NCBI RefSeq assembly: GCF_900108305.1
Contig: NZ_FNUX01000030.1
Span: 1 to 34,524, forward strand
Direction: 5' to 3'
Origin: Nitrosomonas ureae
Lineage (GTDB): Bacteria > Pseudomonadota > Gammaproteobacteria > Burkholderiales > Nitrosomonadaceae
DNA: 34,524 bases
Positions 1-9,160 of the stretch are shown here, one piece after another (the stretch's first letter is position 1; each line of letters opens with the position of its first letter). The notes under the pieces were generated by a model. That model did not search any database. It saw nothing but the letters and a program-made list of their open reading frames with translations, and was not told the DNA's origin. The translations under genes and the position numbers were made by a program.

Positions 1-236
1 GAAATACAGCGCCATTTTAACATCTTCGGTCGCTATGATCACTAACATACAGTGCATTTATAACTAATATCAAATGCTTAAGGGTTTTTCAGAATAGACT
101 ACTTAAACCAATGACAGATTGGCTGAATGAAACAACGTTCCTACTGTCAGCGATGTTTGCTTATGACATCGACTGCATTCCCAACTACGACGGGTCGATT
201 GCATATCCATGATCATGCCCGCGGCGTGAACAGCGA

Positions 237-270
237 AACCCTTCTCCCCGCTATAGCGAGGAGAAGGGTT
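237..270 (-). terminator. Strong hairpin terminator after the Asp-box repeat protein gene
   Basis: An 11-base stem (237-247 pairing with 260-270) encloses an inner CGC-TATA-GCG stem at 249-258, giving one long, nearly uninterrupted hairpin. It begins 30 bases beyond the stop codon of the minus-strand gene ending at 300. The run of T after the stem is short on both strands, so termination efficiency is uncertain. Confidence 0.65.
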
Positions 271-299
271 ATTAATTGGGAATTCTTGAAATCAGCGTA

Positions 300-2426
300 T
301 TACCATTCAACCTTACCTGCTAATGCCCAGGTCAAGCCACTATCGTTTGAAATGTAAGTACTATCTCGTGCAACGCCTAAAATGGTGGCGTCAAGCGCAA
401 AGCCAGGAGAAAGGCGAAATTCAGTAAATTGAATATTTTCTTGCAGCAATGGAGTGCCTATATTTTTTGATTGCGCTATATTTCCTTGATTGTTAAGTTT
501 AATCTTATATAATCCTTTTCCGTGGACATTGACGAAGATAAGCCGATCATTGGAAAAATTAGGAGAAAACTCGACTTGATGGATCGCGTTCCCCGGGCCT
601 ATATGATTCTGAGTCATTGTGGTCCACACATTGCCTCCATTCTTTGAGCGATATAAGCCATTGCTTGTGCCGATAAAGACTAATTTATCCGCGGCGAATT
701 GAGGGGAGACGGCAATTGATAAATGCTGTTGTCCCGGTAGTCCGCGTAGTGTGATTGAATCGAATTTCAATGATTGTAACCAGCTGTCACCGCCATTCGT
801 TGTGCGCCAGACTTTTCCAGCGCGATTTGCGGCAAAAGCAGTACGATCATTCGCATAGTTAGGTGAAATAGCCAAACTTACGATATGGGATGTAGTGGGG
901 ACACCCCGCAGCCAGCGCCAGCTGCTGCCGCCATCAAGGGTTTGAAGTATTCCATGTGACCTTGTGCCGAGATAGATTTCCCGATCAGTTTCAAATGCGG
1001 GCGATAAAACGAATGTATTCGTATAAACAGCAAATGGTGATATTTCAGGGATGTTTGGAATATATTTTACAGTCCAGTTTTGTCCGAAATTGTTCGAGAA
1101 TCCAATATGTCCAGTATTCCGTGTGGCGACTGCCGTAGGTGAACCTGATTGATTCCGGGAGAAATTGACATCGAAAGCACTCATTGGAAGACTCAGGCTA
1201 CGTGGGACTGTCCACCCCGTTCTTTCCATGGTCCATGTTGTACCACGATCGGTAGAAGTGTATACGCCTCCACCAAAGTATGTTGTTGCAATCGCGGTTT
1301 GATCATTGATGAAGTTGGGTGATAAAGCCAATCCGGTGAGCAGATTTTTCCGGGTTTGTCTTTGAGCCCATGTGGTGCCGCCATCTCTCGAAATGAAAAG
1401 GCCGTCATACGCCGACAGAAAGACCGCTTGGTCTGCCAGAAATGTATTGGATACCTGCAATTCGCTGAATTCTTCCAATGGAGCCGTTTGTCCGGTCACT
1501 ACCGCGCCGGATGCATGATAAATCCAGTTTTGGCCTCCATCTGTCGATTTATATACAGCCTTTGTTAAGCTTGTACAAAAAACTGTGCGATCGCTCAAAT
1601 AGTTTGGAGATAGTGATACATTGTTAATTGGTTCCAATGGTAGATTGGCTGGTTTGTGGGTAAAGGTCGCGCCTGTATTATTGCTGTAATAGATTCCGTC
1701 ATTAGTAGCCAGAAATATCTCTTTAGGATTCCCTCCCGACATTGCGATGTCATGAAAGGTTGTACCGGTGATATTTTCGATACTGCTCCAGGTGAAACCT
1801 CCATCGGTAGATTTTTGCAGATTTCCCGTTTTATTGACGGTGATGACCGTCAGATCGGTTGCGAAGCTCGGCGATACGGCTACCAGCTGTATACCTAGGG
1901 TTGAATTTTGCAATCTAGTCCAGGTCGTTTCTGTCCGGGCACGGCGGTAAAGCTGGCCATTCATAGTCGTCAAGAAAACCACATAATTATTATTTCCTGA
2001 TTTGGCTATAGTCAATTCCTTCACTTTCAGATTGAAAAGACCGGCATTAGAAAGCTGCCAGGAATTTCCTTGATCCAAGGATTGATATACCCCATCTCCC
2101 CTGGTTGTGGCAAAAACCGTATTATCGGTACCATAGTTTGGCGAGACGCGAATAGAGATGTTTGCAAATACGTTATCCAACCCGTTCGGCAGTCGAGTCC
2201 ATGTCGCGCCGCCATCGGTTGATCGCAGAATGTTTGTATATTGATCTGAAGTCGCTTCAGCATCGGTGGACAGAAAGAGAGTCTTATCGGTAGCGAAATT
2301 AGGGGAAATGCCCAATCCGAATACCATGTCATGCGGATTATGAGCATGAATTTTATTGCTACTGATACACAGTAGTGTGAGGAGGGAAAATAATGTTACT
2401 TGATATTGAAAAGAACTAGTTTTCAT
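300..2426 (-). CDS. Secreted Asp-box (BNR/Ycf48-like) repeat beta-propeller protein
   Basis: The 708-residue product starts with a signal peptide (MKTSS..., hydrophobic stretch about residues 9-22, likely cut after IHA near residue 28), so it should be exported. The rest consists of about twelve units of 50-60 residues. Each has a strand segment of the type SPNFxxDxTxF followed by an Asp-box turn of the type S-x-D-x-G-x-T-W, for example STDGGATW, SRDGGTTW, TLDGGSSW and SNDSGLTW at the very end. Such repeats fold as propeller blades in sialidases, VPS10/sortilin and Ycf48/HCF136. No sialidase catalytic Arg/Tyr set or catalytic FRIP motif was recognised, so no enzyme activity is assigned; a binding or scaffold role is possible. 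The gene stands alone, with a terminator at 237-270 and an AT-rich upstream region. Confidence 0.85.
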   Translation of the reverse strand: MKTSSFQYQVTLFSLLTLLCISSNKIHAHNPHDMVFGLGISPNFATDKTLFLSTDAEATSDQYTNILRSTDGGATWTRLPNGLDNVFANISIRVSPNYGTDNTVFATTRGDGVYQSLDQGNSWQLSNAGLFNLKVKELTIAKSGNNNYVVFLTTMNGQLYRRARTETTWTRLQNSTLGIQLVAVSPSFATDLTVITVNKTGNLQKSTDGGFTWSSIENITGTTFHDIAMSGGNPKEIFLATNDGIYYSNNTGATFTHKPANLPLEPINNVSLSPNYLSDRTVFCTSLTKAVYKSTDGGQNWIYHASGAVVTGQTAPLEEFSELQVSNTFLADQAVFLSAYDGLFISRDGGTTWAQRQTRKNLLTGLALSPNFINDQTAIATTYFGGGVYTSTDRGTTWTMERTGWTVPRSLSLPMSAFDVNFSRNQSGSPTAVATRNTGHIGFSNNFGQNWTVKYIPNIPEISPFAVYTNTFVLSPAFETDREIYLGTRSHGILQTLDGGSSWRWLRGVPTTSHIVSLAISPNYANDRTAFAANRAGKVWRTTNGGDSWLQSLKFDSITLRGLPGQQHLSIAVSPQFAADKLVFIGTSNGLYRSKNGGNVWTTMTQNHIGPGNAIHQVEFSPNFSNDRLIFVNVHGKGLYKIKLNNQGNIAQSKNIGTPLLQENIQFTEFRLSPGFALDATILGVARDSTYISNDSGLTWALAGKVEW

Positions 2427-3608
2427 TCTTGTACCTCTAGTTAGTAGATATAATCTAATTGAGTTATTTGTTAATAATTACAGTAACTTGATAAATAATA
2501 TCAACGCCAGTGTTTAGCTAAATTTAAATTTTCAATGTAATTTCTTATGGTTATTTGAACCATTTATATAAGACGTTTGATTCTATTTACTAAGAGTTAA
2601 TATAAACGCTAAGTTGTTGTCGATTATTTTATAATCGTCTAATCGCTGCTAATGACATTCATCCTAAAAATTAGGCATTTAAAATAAAATTACATTATAT
2701 GTCTGTTTAATGCCGGTCGGTGTGATAAAAATCGCAGCTTTGTAGCTTTAAAATCTCTGTCAGCGGCAAACGTTTCGAGATGCGAGAATCATGACGCGGA
2801 CGTATCGTTTGATGACCAATATGCGATGATAGTTTTCTCTGTAATTGACTTGTGCTCACAGCAAGTTTTAACTTACAGCGGGTCAATAGGTATGCAAGTA
2901 ATGAATACTCCATTAATATCTACTAGATACAACCGCTAAAAGATTGATAGACTGATTAGAGCTTTTGCATCCAAAACATTCTCATGATAAATAGCGCTAT
3001 TCTCCGGTCCGCTATATGTTCTTCAGCTTGCTATTCCTAATTTTTCCATCAGCTTCTATTTTCTGTCCGTTGAATGATATTCTTATAGCTTTCGAATAAT
3101 AAGTGACAGGCCGACTTAATTTTATAGTACCACTGTACTGAATATGTCCTAATATATGTAGGAATATTCTTGTCAGATTAGTTACAGCAGAAACAGATCA
3201 AGTTTTTTGTCCGTGATACGGAACCCAAAAGTTTTGCTGTGTAGATCACTGTATTCGATGCCGGCTGAGCAAAAGCTTTTATCGCGCTAATTTACTAGCC
3301 TCATTTCTGTGCATCTGCAGTATGCGGGTGAACCCTGATGTGATTGGCATCACCAGCCACGCACAATCGAGATTGTCAATCAACCGCTCCAGCAAAAATT
3401 CCCAAGCGCTCCATTGTATCAGCAGCAGAATCGAGGGCGTGTATTCTTTCAGCTAAAAGATGAGGAGGGCAGATTATGCCACGGTGCTTCCATTCTTAAA
3501 ATCCAGAGTGTCACGGAGGAACTGACGATTATTTTGCGTCTTGTCATCCATCCTTTTTATCCGGGTAAAGGTATAGCAAAGCTCAAATAAATTGATTGCA
3601 ATCGATAA
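2427..3608. other. Gene-poor AT-rich region, probably decayed
   Basis: No convincing gene was found in these 1.2 kb. The first part (2427-2700) is strongly AT-rich and should contain the promoter of the upstream minus-strand gene. Between about 3300 and 3551 the minus strand has short protein-like pieces in shifting frames: a 25-codon piece at 3474-3551 opening MDDKTQNNRQ, then ERIHALDSAADTMERLG in another frame, interrupted by stops. This resembles the wreck of a gene, but its family is not recognised. A perfect 10-base palindrome GATTGCAATC lies at 3594-3603, just before the IS630 remnant. Confidence 0.4.
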
Positions 3609-4204
3609 ATGACTTATCCATGATCATTTCGCTGCAAGGTTTTATCCGTTCGTAAGAAGGAAGGACTTACAATTGCGCAGGTGGCAGCGCGTTTTTGTGT
3701 GGGGGTTGCCAGCGTGATGCGCGGGGTGAAGAATCCCAATCCCAAGCAAATCCGTAACAAACCGGCGGTGAAGATCGACATGATCGCGTTGGCCCGTGAT
3801 GTGCGGGAGTTTCCGGGCGTCTATCAAGCCAAACGGGGTCGTCGGTTGGGTGTAAGCGAAAAAGGCATCAGCCACGCGCTGCGGCGTATGAACATCAGCT
3901 ATAAAAAAACATCGCAGCATCCTGTAATCGGCATACCGAGGGTTGCGCCAATGTGATCGGGGCGTTGATCGGCAAATGTCTTTTGACGGTGGTGTTCATA
4001 AGCAATATTGATGCAGATACTTTTTTCGGCCGGACGGTGCACGATCTGTTGCCAAAGCTCCCGTCAGCATCAGCCGTGGTCATAGATAACGCGACCTTTC
4101 ACAAAAGGCAGGATTTAAATATGCAATCACACCAGCCAAAGCAATCAGAAAACAGCAAAAACAAACTGTTGAGCAACTCTTTAAGATTGAATTATTTTAT
4201 GTGA
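3609..4204 (+). pseudogene. Decayed IS630-family transposase
   Basis: The ancestral start appears to be the ATG at 3609. Its frame reads MTYP, a TGA stop at 3621, then SFRCKVLSVRKKEGLTIAQV and on to about 3930, matching the helix-turn-helix N-terminus of IS630-type transposases (AQVAARFCVGVASV; later GISHALRRMNISYKKTSQHP). The frame then shifts, and about 70 residues of the usual middle, including the first catalytic Asp region, are missing. A second piece from about 3940 (GCANVIGALIGK ... FFGRTVHDLLPKLPSASAVV, IDNATFHKRQD) is the C-terminal DDE segment with the IDNATFH motif. The usual end (PYSPDLNPIE) is absent. An early stop, internal deletion, frameshift and lost C-terminus make it non-functional. 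The element's terminal repeats were not identified. Confidence 0.8.
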
Positions 4205-4381
4205 CGTAGGCTATAATTTTCCGATCATGCCCTTGTGGAAATACTATACAAAGTGTTCAGGATGATGAATAAAGTGGTTTCCAGCTACATCGGGTGATTG
4301 ATAAAGGTTTGATGAGGGAAAATGACAATCCTGATTCTTTTAGTTTGATCCAAAGTTAGCAGAATCAAATGAGAGATTGAC

Positions 4382-4476
4382 CTGAAGCTGATGCATACGA
4401 CATGGAATTGTAGATATTACGTAGTATTAATCCCGAATCAGCGCCAGAAGAGGGTATTGGGTAAAGAGATGTGTTA
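4382..4476 (+). pseudogene. IS200/IS605-type TnpA fragment
   Basis: The frame starting at 4382 reads LKLMHTTWNCRYYVVLIPNQ and then RQKRVLGKEMC before a TAG at 4474. This lines up with the conserved start of IS200-family Y1 transposases, S-H-T-x-W-x-C-K-Y-H-V-V-F-I-P-K-Y-R-R-K. The HUH motif and catalytic Tyr, which lie further on in the family, are not found. There is no start codon at the expected place. It is a short remnant, identified by motif memory only. Confidence 0.5.
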
Positions 4477-4990
4477 GGAAAATACATATGTAGCCAAGAA
4501 AAGAAAGGCGAGCATTATGATCAGCTCAAACTGGATATCTGATGCGGCTTTTAAGGCGGAGTAGCAGCTTTCATCTCTTTGAGGAATCAATAAATATAAA
4601 CTTTTGGCTTTGCCGGAAGTAATTTGGCTTTCGTGCCCTGTGATATTAATCACATTGGCTATTGGAAAATTTTACTAGAATAAGTACACTAAATAGTTTC
4701 AAGGCAATGACAAAGGGCTTGGTGCGGGGATTGTAATACTAGGTTTTTCTGTTTATTTTTTCTTATAATGATTGCCTCAATGATGTTTCTCAACGACTTG
4801 CCGGATAAATGACTCGCTCTAATTCACGTTTTTGTAGATAATGTCGCACCTGTTATTATTGTCATGATTTTGTAATCTAGCAACATGGATTGGTGAAGTT
4901 TTTCTTCCGGTTTCTTGCGGAGGAGCTTTCGAGAATGAATTGCGCATTTTGCAGGATTAAAAATTTGTTTGTAAGCTTGGAATTTTAAAA
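4477..4990. other. Intergenic region upstream of the polysaccharide export operon
   Basis: No gene was found. The stretch should contain the promoter and leader of the wzm operon. I looked for a JUMPstart/ops element and saw no convincing match. A 66-codon minus-strand frame at 4824-5024 runs into wzm and is not credible. The frame of wzm is open only back to 4961, after a TAA at 4958-4960. Confidence 0.4.
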
Positions 4991-5818
4991 TTGAATCCGC
5001 ACGCTGCTCGATCGATCTCTCCATTTACCTTAATCAACACCCTCAGGACCCATCGAAGCCTGATCTATTCTCTGGCCAAAAGGGAGGTCATTGGCCGCTA
5101 TCGGGGTTCCATTATGGGGATATTATGGTCATTCTTTAATCCAGTCTTGATGTTGATTGTTTATACATTTGTATTTAGCGTGGTGTTCAAAGCGCGCTGG
5201 GAAGGCGGCACGGATTCCAGAACCGAATTTGCACTGGTTTTGTTCGCCGGTTTGATGATCTATAACTTGTTTGCAGAGTGCATCAATCGATCTCCAGGGT
5301 TGGTGCTGGGAAATGTAAATTACGTTAAGAAAGTAGTGTTTCCCTTGGAAATACTGTCCATTGTTGCCATTGGTTCTGCAGTTTTTCACTTCTTGATCAG
5401 CTTTCTGGTCTGGTTGATCTTTTATTTGGTCTTCTTTGGTGTGCCGCAAATCACACTTTTATTATTTCCTTTATTGTTGATCCCATTCTTATTGCTGATT
5501 TTAGGGCTTAGCTGGTTCCTGGCGGCATTGGGAGTATTTTTACGCGATGTCAGTCAGATTGTCGGCGTCATGACGACTGCGCTGTTGTTTTTGTCGCCAA
5601 TTTTTTATCCGATTACTGCTCTACCTGCGGAATACCATCAATTTCTGCAAATCAATCCTCTGACATTTATCATTGAGCAAGCTCGTGGTGTGATGATTTG
5701 GGGGAATGGGATAAGCTGGCAGGGGTGGAGTATCTACTTGTTACTTGCCACAGTAACGGCATGGCTGGGTTTCGCCTGGTTTCAGAAAACCCGCAAGGGA
5801 TTTGCCAATGTCCTTTGA
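4991..5818 (+). CDS. wzm: ABC-2 type polysaccharide export permease (Wzm/KpsM family)
   Basis: This is the 275-residue inner-membrane half of an ABC transporter that exports completed, lipid-linked polysaccharide (O-antigen type). The N-terminus carries the family hallmark KREVIGRYRGSIMGILWSFF around residues 28-48. About six hydrophobic helices follow, with the conserved late motif FLSPIFYPITALP and a final NPLTFIIEQARGV segment. The length is typical. The only start codon available in the open frame before the conserved region is TTG at 4991, because a stop lies at 4958; a weak GGA sits about nine bases upstream. Its stop overlaps the start of the ATPase gene, so the two are translationally coupled, as expected of subunits made in equal amounts. 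Confidence 0.9.
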   Translation: MNPHAARSISPFTLINTLRTHRSLIYSLAKREVIGRYRGSIMGILWSFFNPVLMLIVYTFVFSVVFKARWEGGTDSRTEFALVLFAGLMIYNLFAECINRSPGLVLGNVNYVKKVVFPLEILSIVAIGSAVFHFLISFLVWLIFYLVFFGVPQITLLLFPLLLIPFLLLILGLSWFLAALGVFLRDVSQIVGVMTTALLFLSPIFYPITALPAEYHQFLQINPLTFIIEQARGVMIWGNGISWQGWSIYLLLATVTAWLGFAWFQKTRKGFANVL

Positions 5819-7151
5819 CATTGCCGTTAAGGTCGAAAATCTTAGCAAGTGCTATCAGATTTACGATCACCCACGCCATTTTCTCAAGCAGATCATCATT
5901 CCCCGCTTGCAACGCCTGGCTGGACGGAAGCCTAAGCAATATTTTCGTGAGTTTTGGGTGTTGCGGGATATTTCATTCGAGATCAAGAAGGGCGAGACAG
6001 TCGGCATCATTGGCCGCAATGGTTGCGGCAAGTCTACCTTGCTACAGATGATTTGCGGCACGCTGGATCCGACCAGTGGTAATGTCCAGACCCACGGGCG
6101 TATTGCCGCCCTGCTGGAATTGGGATCAGGCTTCAATCCGGAGTTTACCGGCCGGGAAAATGTTTACATGAACGCTACCGTGCTGGGTCTGAGTCAGGAA
6201 GAAATCGATGCACGATTTGATGATATTGTGGCCTTTGCCGACATCGGCGGGTTCATCAATCAGCCGGTCAAGACCTATTCTAGCGGGATGATGGTGCGTC
6301 TGGCGTTTGCTGTTCAGGCTCAGGTTTCTCCAGATATTTTAATTGTTGACGAAGCCTTGGCTGTGGGCGATGCGAAGTTTCAAGCCAAGTGTTTTGAGTG
6401 TTTAAAGCAACTCAAAAGCAATGGAACAAGCATTTTACTGGTGACTCACTCCAGTGAGCAGATTGTGACACATTGTTCCCGCGCGATGTTACTCAATGAG
6501 GGCTCCGTAGCTGTGGCCGGCGAACCGCGGCATGTCGTCAATCGCTATATGGATTTGTTATTTGGCAAAGAACGTAAAGAATCTTGCTCATCACCCTCTG
6601 CCATTATTTCCAGTTCTTCCGCGTCAATAAAAAACGATCTGCTCATGCTGAATCACGTCGACGACGTGTTTGCTACCCGTGCTGGTTATAATCCGCATGA
6701 ATATCGTTGGGGAGATGGAGCAGCAACGATTCTCGATTTCCATATGTCAGTTGAAAACGAGCTTTATCCATTGGTCATTACGACAGGGCAGACCGTCTCG
6801 CTGAGTGTCGTAATAAGGTTTCATGTTGATCTAGTGCATCCGATTATGGGTATTACTATCAAAACCAAGGCAGGTGTCACAGTCTATGGTGCTAATTCCA
6901 GGTTGCTGCAAGTAGCTGCCTTTGAGTCACTAGGTAAGAAGGATACTGTGATAGTCGCCAATGCTATTTTTATTTGCCGCCTTGCACCGGGAGATTATTT
7001 TATTTCTCTGGGAATTGCAACGCAACAAAATGACGAGGTAATTCCGCATGATAGGCGCTATGATGCAATTCATCTGCAGGTAAGTCCAGTTACTGCATTC
7101 TTTGGTTTGTGCGATTTACAACTGGATCTGACGGTTCAGGAAATAACATGA
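5808..7151 (+). CDS. wzt: ABC transporter ATP-binding protein with C-terminal polysaccharide-binding domain (Wzt)
   Basis: This ATPase partner of Wzm has 447 residues from the ATG at 5808; an in-frame TTG at 5802 is less likely. The nucleotide-binding domain shows Walker A GRNGCGKST (69-77), signature YSSGMMVRLAF (from 157) and Walker B ILIVDEAL (Asp181-Glu182). After about residue 260 comes a separate domain of about 180 residues predicted to be beta-rich (FHMSVENELYPLVITTGQTV and following), matching the Wzt C-terminal fold. In E. coli O8/O9a that domain recognises the non-reducing-end cap of the chain. Its presence implies a capped export substrate, which fits the next gene. It overlaps wzm by 11 bases and the following gene by 4 bases (ATGA). 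Confidence 0.92.
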   Translation: MSFDIAVKVENLSKCYQIYDHPRHFLKQIIIPRLQRLAGRKPKQYFREFWVLRDISFEIKKGETVGIIGRNGCGKSTLLQMICGTLDPTSGNVQTHGRIAALLELGSGFNPEFTGRENVYMNATVLGLSQEEIDARFDDIVAFADIGGFINQPVKTYSSGMMVRLAFAVQAQVSPDILIVDEALAVGDAKFQAKCFECLKQLKSNGTSILLVTHSSEQIVTHCSRAMLLNEGSVAVAGEPRHVVNRYMDLLFGKERKESCSSPSAIISSSSASIKNDLLMLNHVDDVFATRAGYNPHEYRWGDGAATILDFHMSVENELYPLVITTGQTVSLSVVIRFHVDLVHPIMGITIKTKAGVTVYGANSRLLQVAAFESLGKKDTVIVANAIFICRLAPGDYFISLGIATQQNDEVIPHDRRYDAIHLQVSPVTAFFGLCDLQLDLTVQEIT

Positions 7152-9160
7152 TGCAATCGGTTTTGCTGCAAGCGGGTTATATTTTCAATACCGAAACTAA
7201 CGTTTGGTCACGATCGGAATATTGCGGTATTGCTTACAGTGATGGTGACCAAGTTGAGCAGCGTATCGAGAAAATTGTTACAACGGCAAAGGATCTCAGT
7301 GTGTTATCGAATGAATTACGCACTCACTGTACTGATTGGCCTTCGTTGTATCACTTGTCCGGTGTCCGGGCCAATATTCTGCGGCCATTTGAACCCGGGC
7401 TTGGCGGAGATATTCTTGAAATCGGTGCAGGCTGTGGTGCGATTACACGTTATCTGGGCGAATGCGGCGCAAATGTATTGGCGCTTGAAGGCAGTTTGCG
7501 ACGCGCTGCCATTGCTAGATCCAGAACGCATGATCAATCTAATGTCGTGGTAGTCGCTGAGCAATTCGATCAGTTCCGGATTGATCGGAAGTTTGATGTA
7601 ATCACGCTCATTGGCGTGTTGGAATATGCCGGTCTTTTTGCCACGCATGAGCATCCTGCGTTGGCTATGTTGGAGCGCGCACGATCACTGCTGAAACCTA
7701 ACGGCAAGCTGATTGTGGCGATCGAAAATCAACTTGGGCTCAAGTATTTCGCAGGCGCGCCTGAAGATCACCTCGGGCAACCAATGTACGGAATAGAAGG
7801 GCGTTATCAGACTGACCAGCCGCAGACGTTTGGATATAAATTCCTGGCTGAAATGATCCATCAGGCGGGGTTCGTAAAATCAGAATTCCTGATTCCCTTG
7901 CCTGATTATAAACTTCCGGTTTGTATCCTTACAACCGAAGGTTTGAGTGCTCCAGATTTCGATGCGGTTGAACTTGCTTGTCAATCCATTACGAAAGACG
8001 CGCAATTGCCCGAGAGAACATTGTTTTCATTGGAACGGGCTCTGCCGGTTGTTTTTCGTAATGGCCTGGCTGTTGATCTGGCCAATTCATTTCTGATCGT
8101 TGCTGTCAATAGCTCCGAATGTGACTTCGAATCGGATGTGCTGGCTTATTATTTCAGTACGGACCGGCGATCTATTTTCTGTAAGGAGACTTCTTTTGTC
8201 CGATGCGATGGTGATATTCAAGTAAAACGTCATATTCTTTCGGCGAATGGTTCGCCTGCAAAAATAGACAACCGGGATTTGTTTTTTCAACTGCCATGTG
8301 ATTTGGCTTATTCTCATGGGAAAACACTTTATCGGGAGTTTGTTGAGATTGTGACCAGGCCGAACTGGACGGCTAAAGAAATTCAGTGTTATTTTTCCAG
8401 GTATATGGAAATTATTTTAGAGATTGCTCATTCGGAAGGCCATTCGTGTAATTCACAATCGCAGGATTTATTACTTCCTGGAGATTATCTTGATGCCATT
8501 CCATCGAATATTGTTATGACTGATGCTGGAAAAGCAGTTTACGTTGACCGAGAATGGTGCGCATCACAGGGAATTCCGTTTAGCTACCTGCTTTTTCGCG
8601 CAATCACATCATTGATGAAGGGTATTTCCACATTTTCCCAGCCGCAAGATCCTACTGTGGCAACGAGAGGAGGACTTCTTCTGACTGTTATGAATAGCCT
8701 TGGTTTTTCACTTGGAGAAGAGGACTTTGCAAAATTCTTACGGATGGAATCAGAATTAAGTACTTTTTCTTCTGGTGTTGAGAGCAGGATATTTTCAACT
8801 TGGTCCCCTGATGCAAGCTTGCCGGGTTGTTCCGGTCCTTTTCCAGGAGAAGCTCTGGACTCGCGTCTTAAGCGTACAGAGACGGCGAAGTCTGTAGCCG
8901 AGAAATTCGCTTATGAACGTCTGACCGAAATTCAGTATTTGCAAACCCGGCTTGCCGCTACCGAGAAAGCCAAGGCCTATGCGGAATCGCTTGCCATTAA
9001 TCGGTTGCAGGAGCTACAGCAATTGCAGAGTCAGTTGACGCAAGCACAGAGCCAGTTGACGCAAGCACATACTCAGCTTGAATCTATTCGATCTTCTCCG
9101 GGGTACAAGTTATTAAAAATAATAAACCTCGCTTCAAACCGCGGGAGGCCGGATGTCTGA
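7148..9160 (+). CDS. Methyltransferase / kinase-like / coiled-coil protein, probable chain terminator (WbdD-like)
   Basis: The 670-residue product starts at the ATG at 7148, which overlaps the wzt stop as ATGA and has AGGA about seven bases upstream. Residues about 65-230 form a class I SAM methyltransferase (motif I ILEIGAGCG at 89-97; acidic LALEG; FDVITLIGVLEYAG). Residues about 300-480 end in a kinase-like catalytic loop: Asp449-x-x-Pro452-x-Asn454, then Asp467-x-Glu-Trp. The spacings Asp to Asn (+5) and Asn to second Asp (+13) equal those of protein kinases (PKA 166/171/184). Residues about 570-650 are a heptad-rich coiled coil with near-identical 21-base DNA repeats at 9026-9067, then a SSPGYKLLKII tail. 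This order matches WbdD, which caps O9a chains with methyl phosphate. Function is inferred; the kinase part could be inactive. Confidence 0.75.
   Translation: MMQSVLLQAGYIFNTETNVWSRSEYCGIAYSDGDQVEQRIEKIVTTAKDLSVLSNELRTHCTDWPSLYHLSGVRANILRPFEPGLGGDILEIGAGCGAITRYLGECGANVLALEGSLRRAAIARSRTHDQSNVVVVAEQFDQFRIDRKFDVITLIGVLEYAGLFATHEHPALAMLERARSLLKPNGKLIVAIENQLGLKYFAGAPEDHLGQPMYGIEGRYQTDQPQTFGYKFLAEMIHQAGFVKSEFLIPLPDYKLPVCILTTEGLSAPDFDAVELACQSITKDAQLPERTLFSLERALPVVFRNGLAVDLANSFLIVAVNSSECDFESDVLAYYFSTDRRSIFCKETSFVRCDGDIQVKRHILSANGSPAKIDNRDLFFQLPCDLAYSHGKTLYREFVEIVTRPNWTAKEIQCYFSRYMEIILEIAHSEGHSCNSQSQDLLLPGDYLDAIPSNIVMTDAGKAVYVDREWCASQGIPFSYLLFRAITSLMKGISTFSQPQDPTVATRGGLLLTVMNSLGFSLGEEDFAKFLRMESELSTFSSGVESRIFSTWSPDASLPGCSGPFPGEALDSRLKRTETAKSVAEKFAYERLTEIQYLQTRLAATEKAKAYAESLAINRLQELQQLQSQLTQAQSQLTQAHTQLESIRSSPGYKLLKIINLASNRGRPDV

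Noticed and set aside
127..357. 76-codon plus-strand frame at the left end
   Set aside because: It runs through the terminator hairpin at 237-270 and into the end of the Asp-box gene; no ribosome-binding site and no recognisable features.
2707..2913. 68-codon minus-strand frame (MEYSLLAYLL...)
   Set aside because: No ribosome-binding site, no family resemblance, lies in the decayed AT-rich region; chance frame is likelier.
4690..4990. JUMPstart/ops element ahead of the polysaccharide operon
   Set aside because: GGCTTGGTGCGGGGATTG near 4708 is only a loose resemblance; the GGCGGTAG core is absent.
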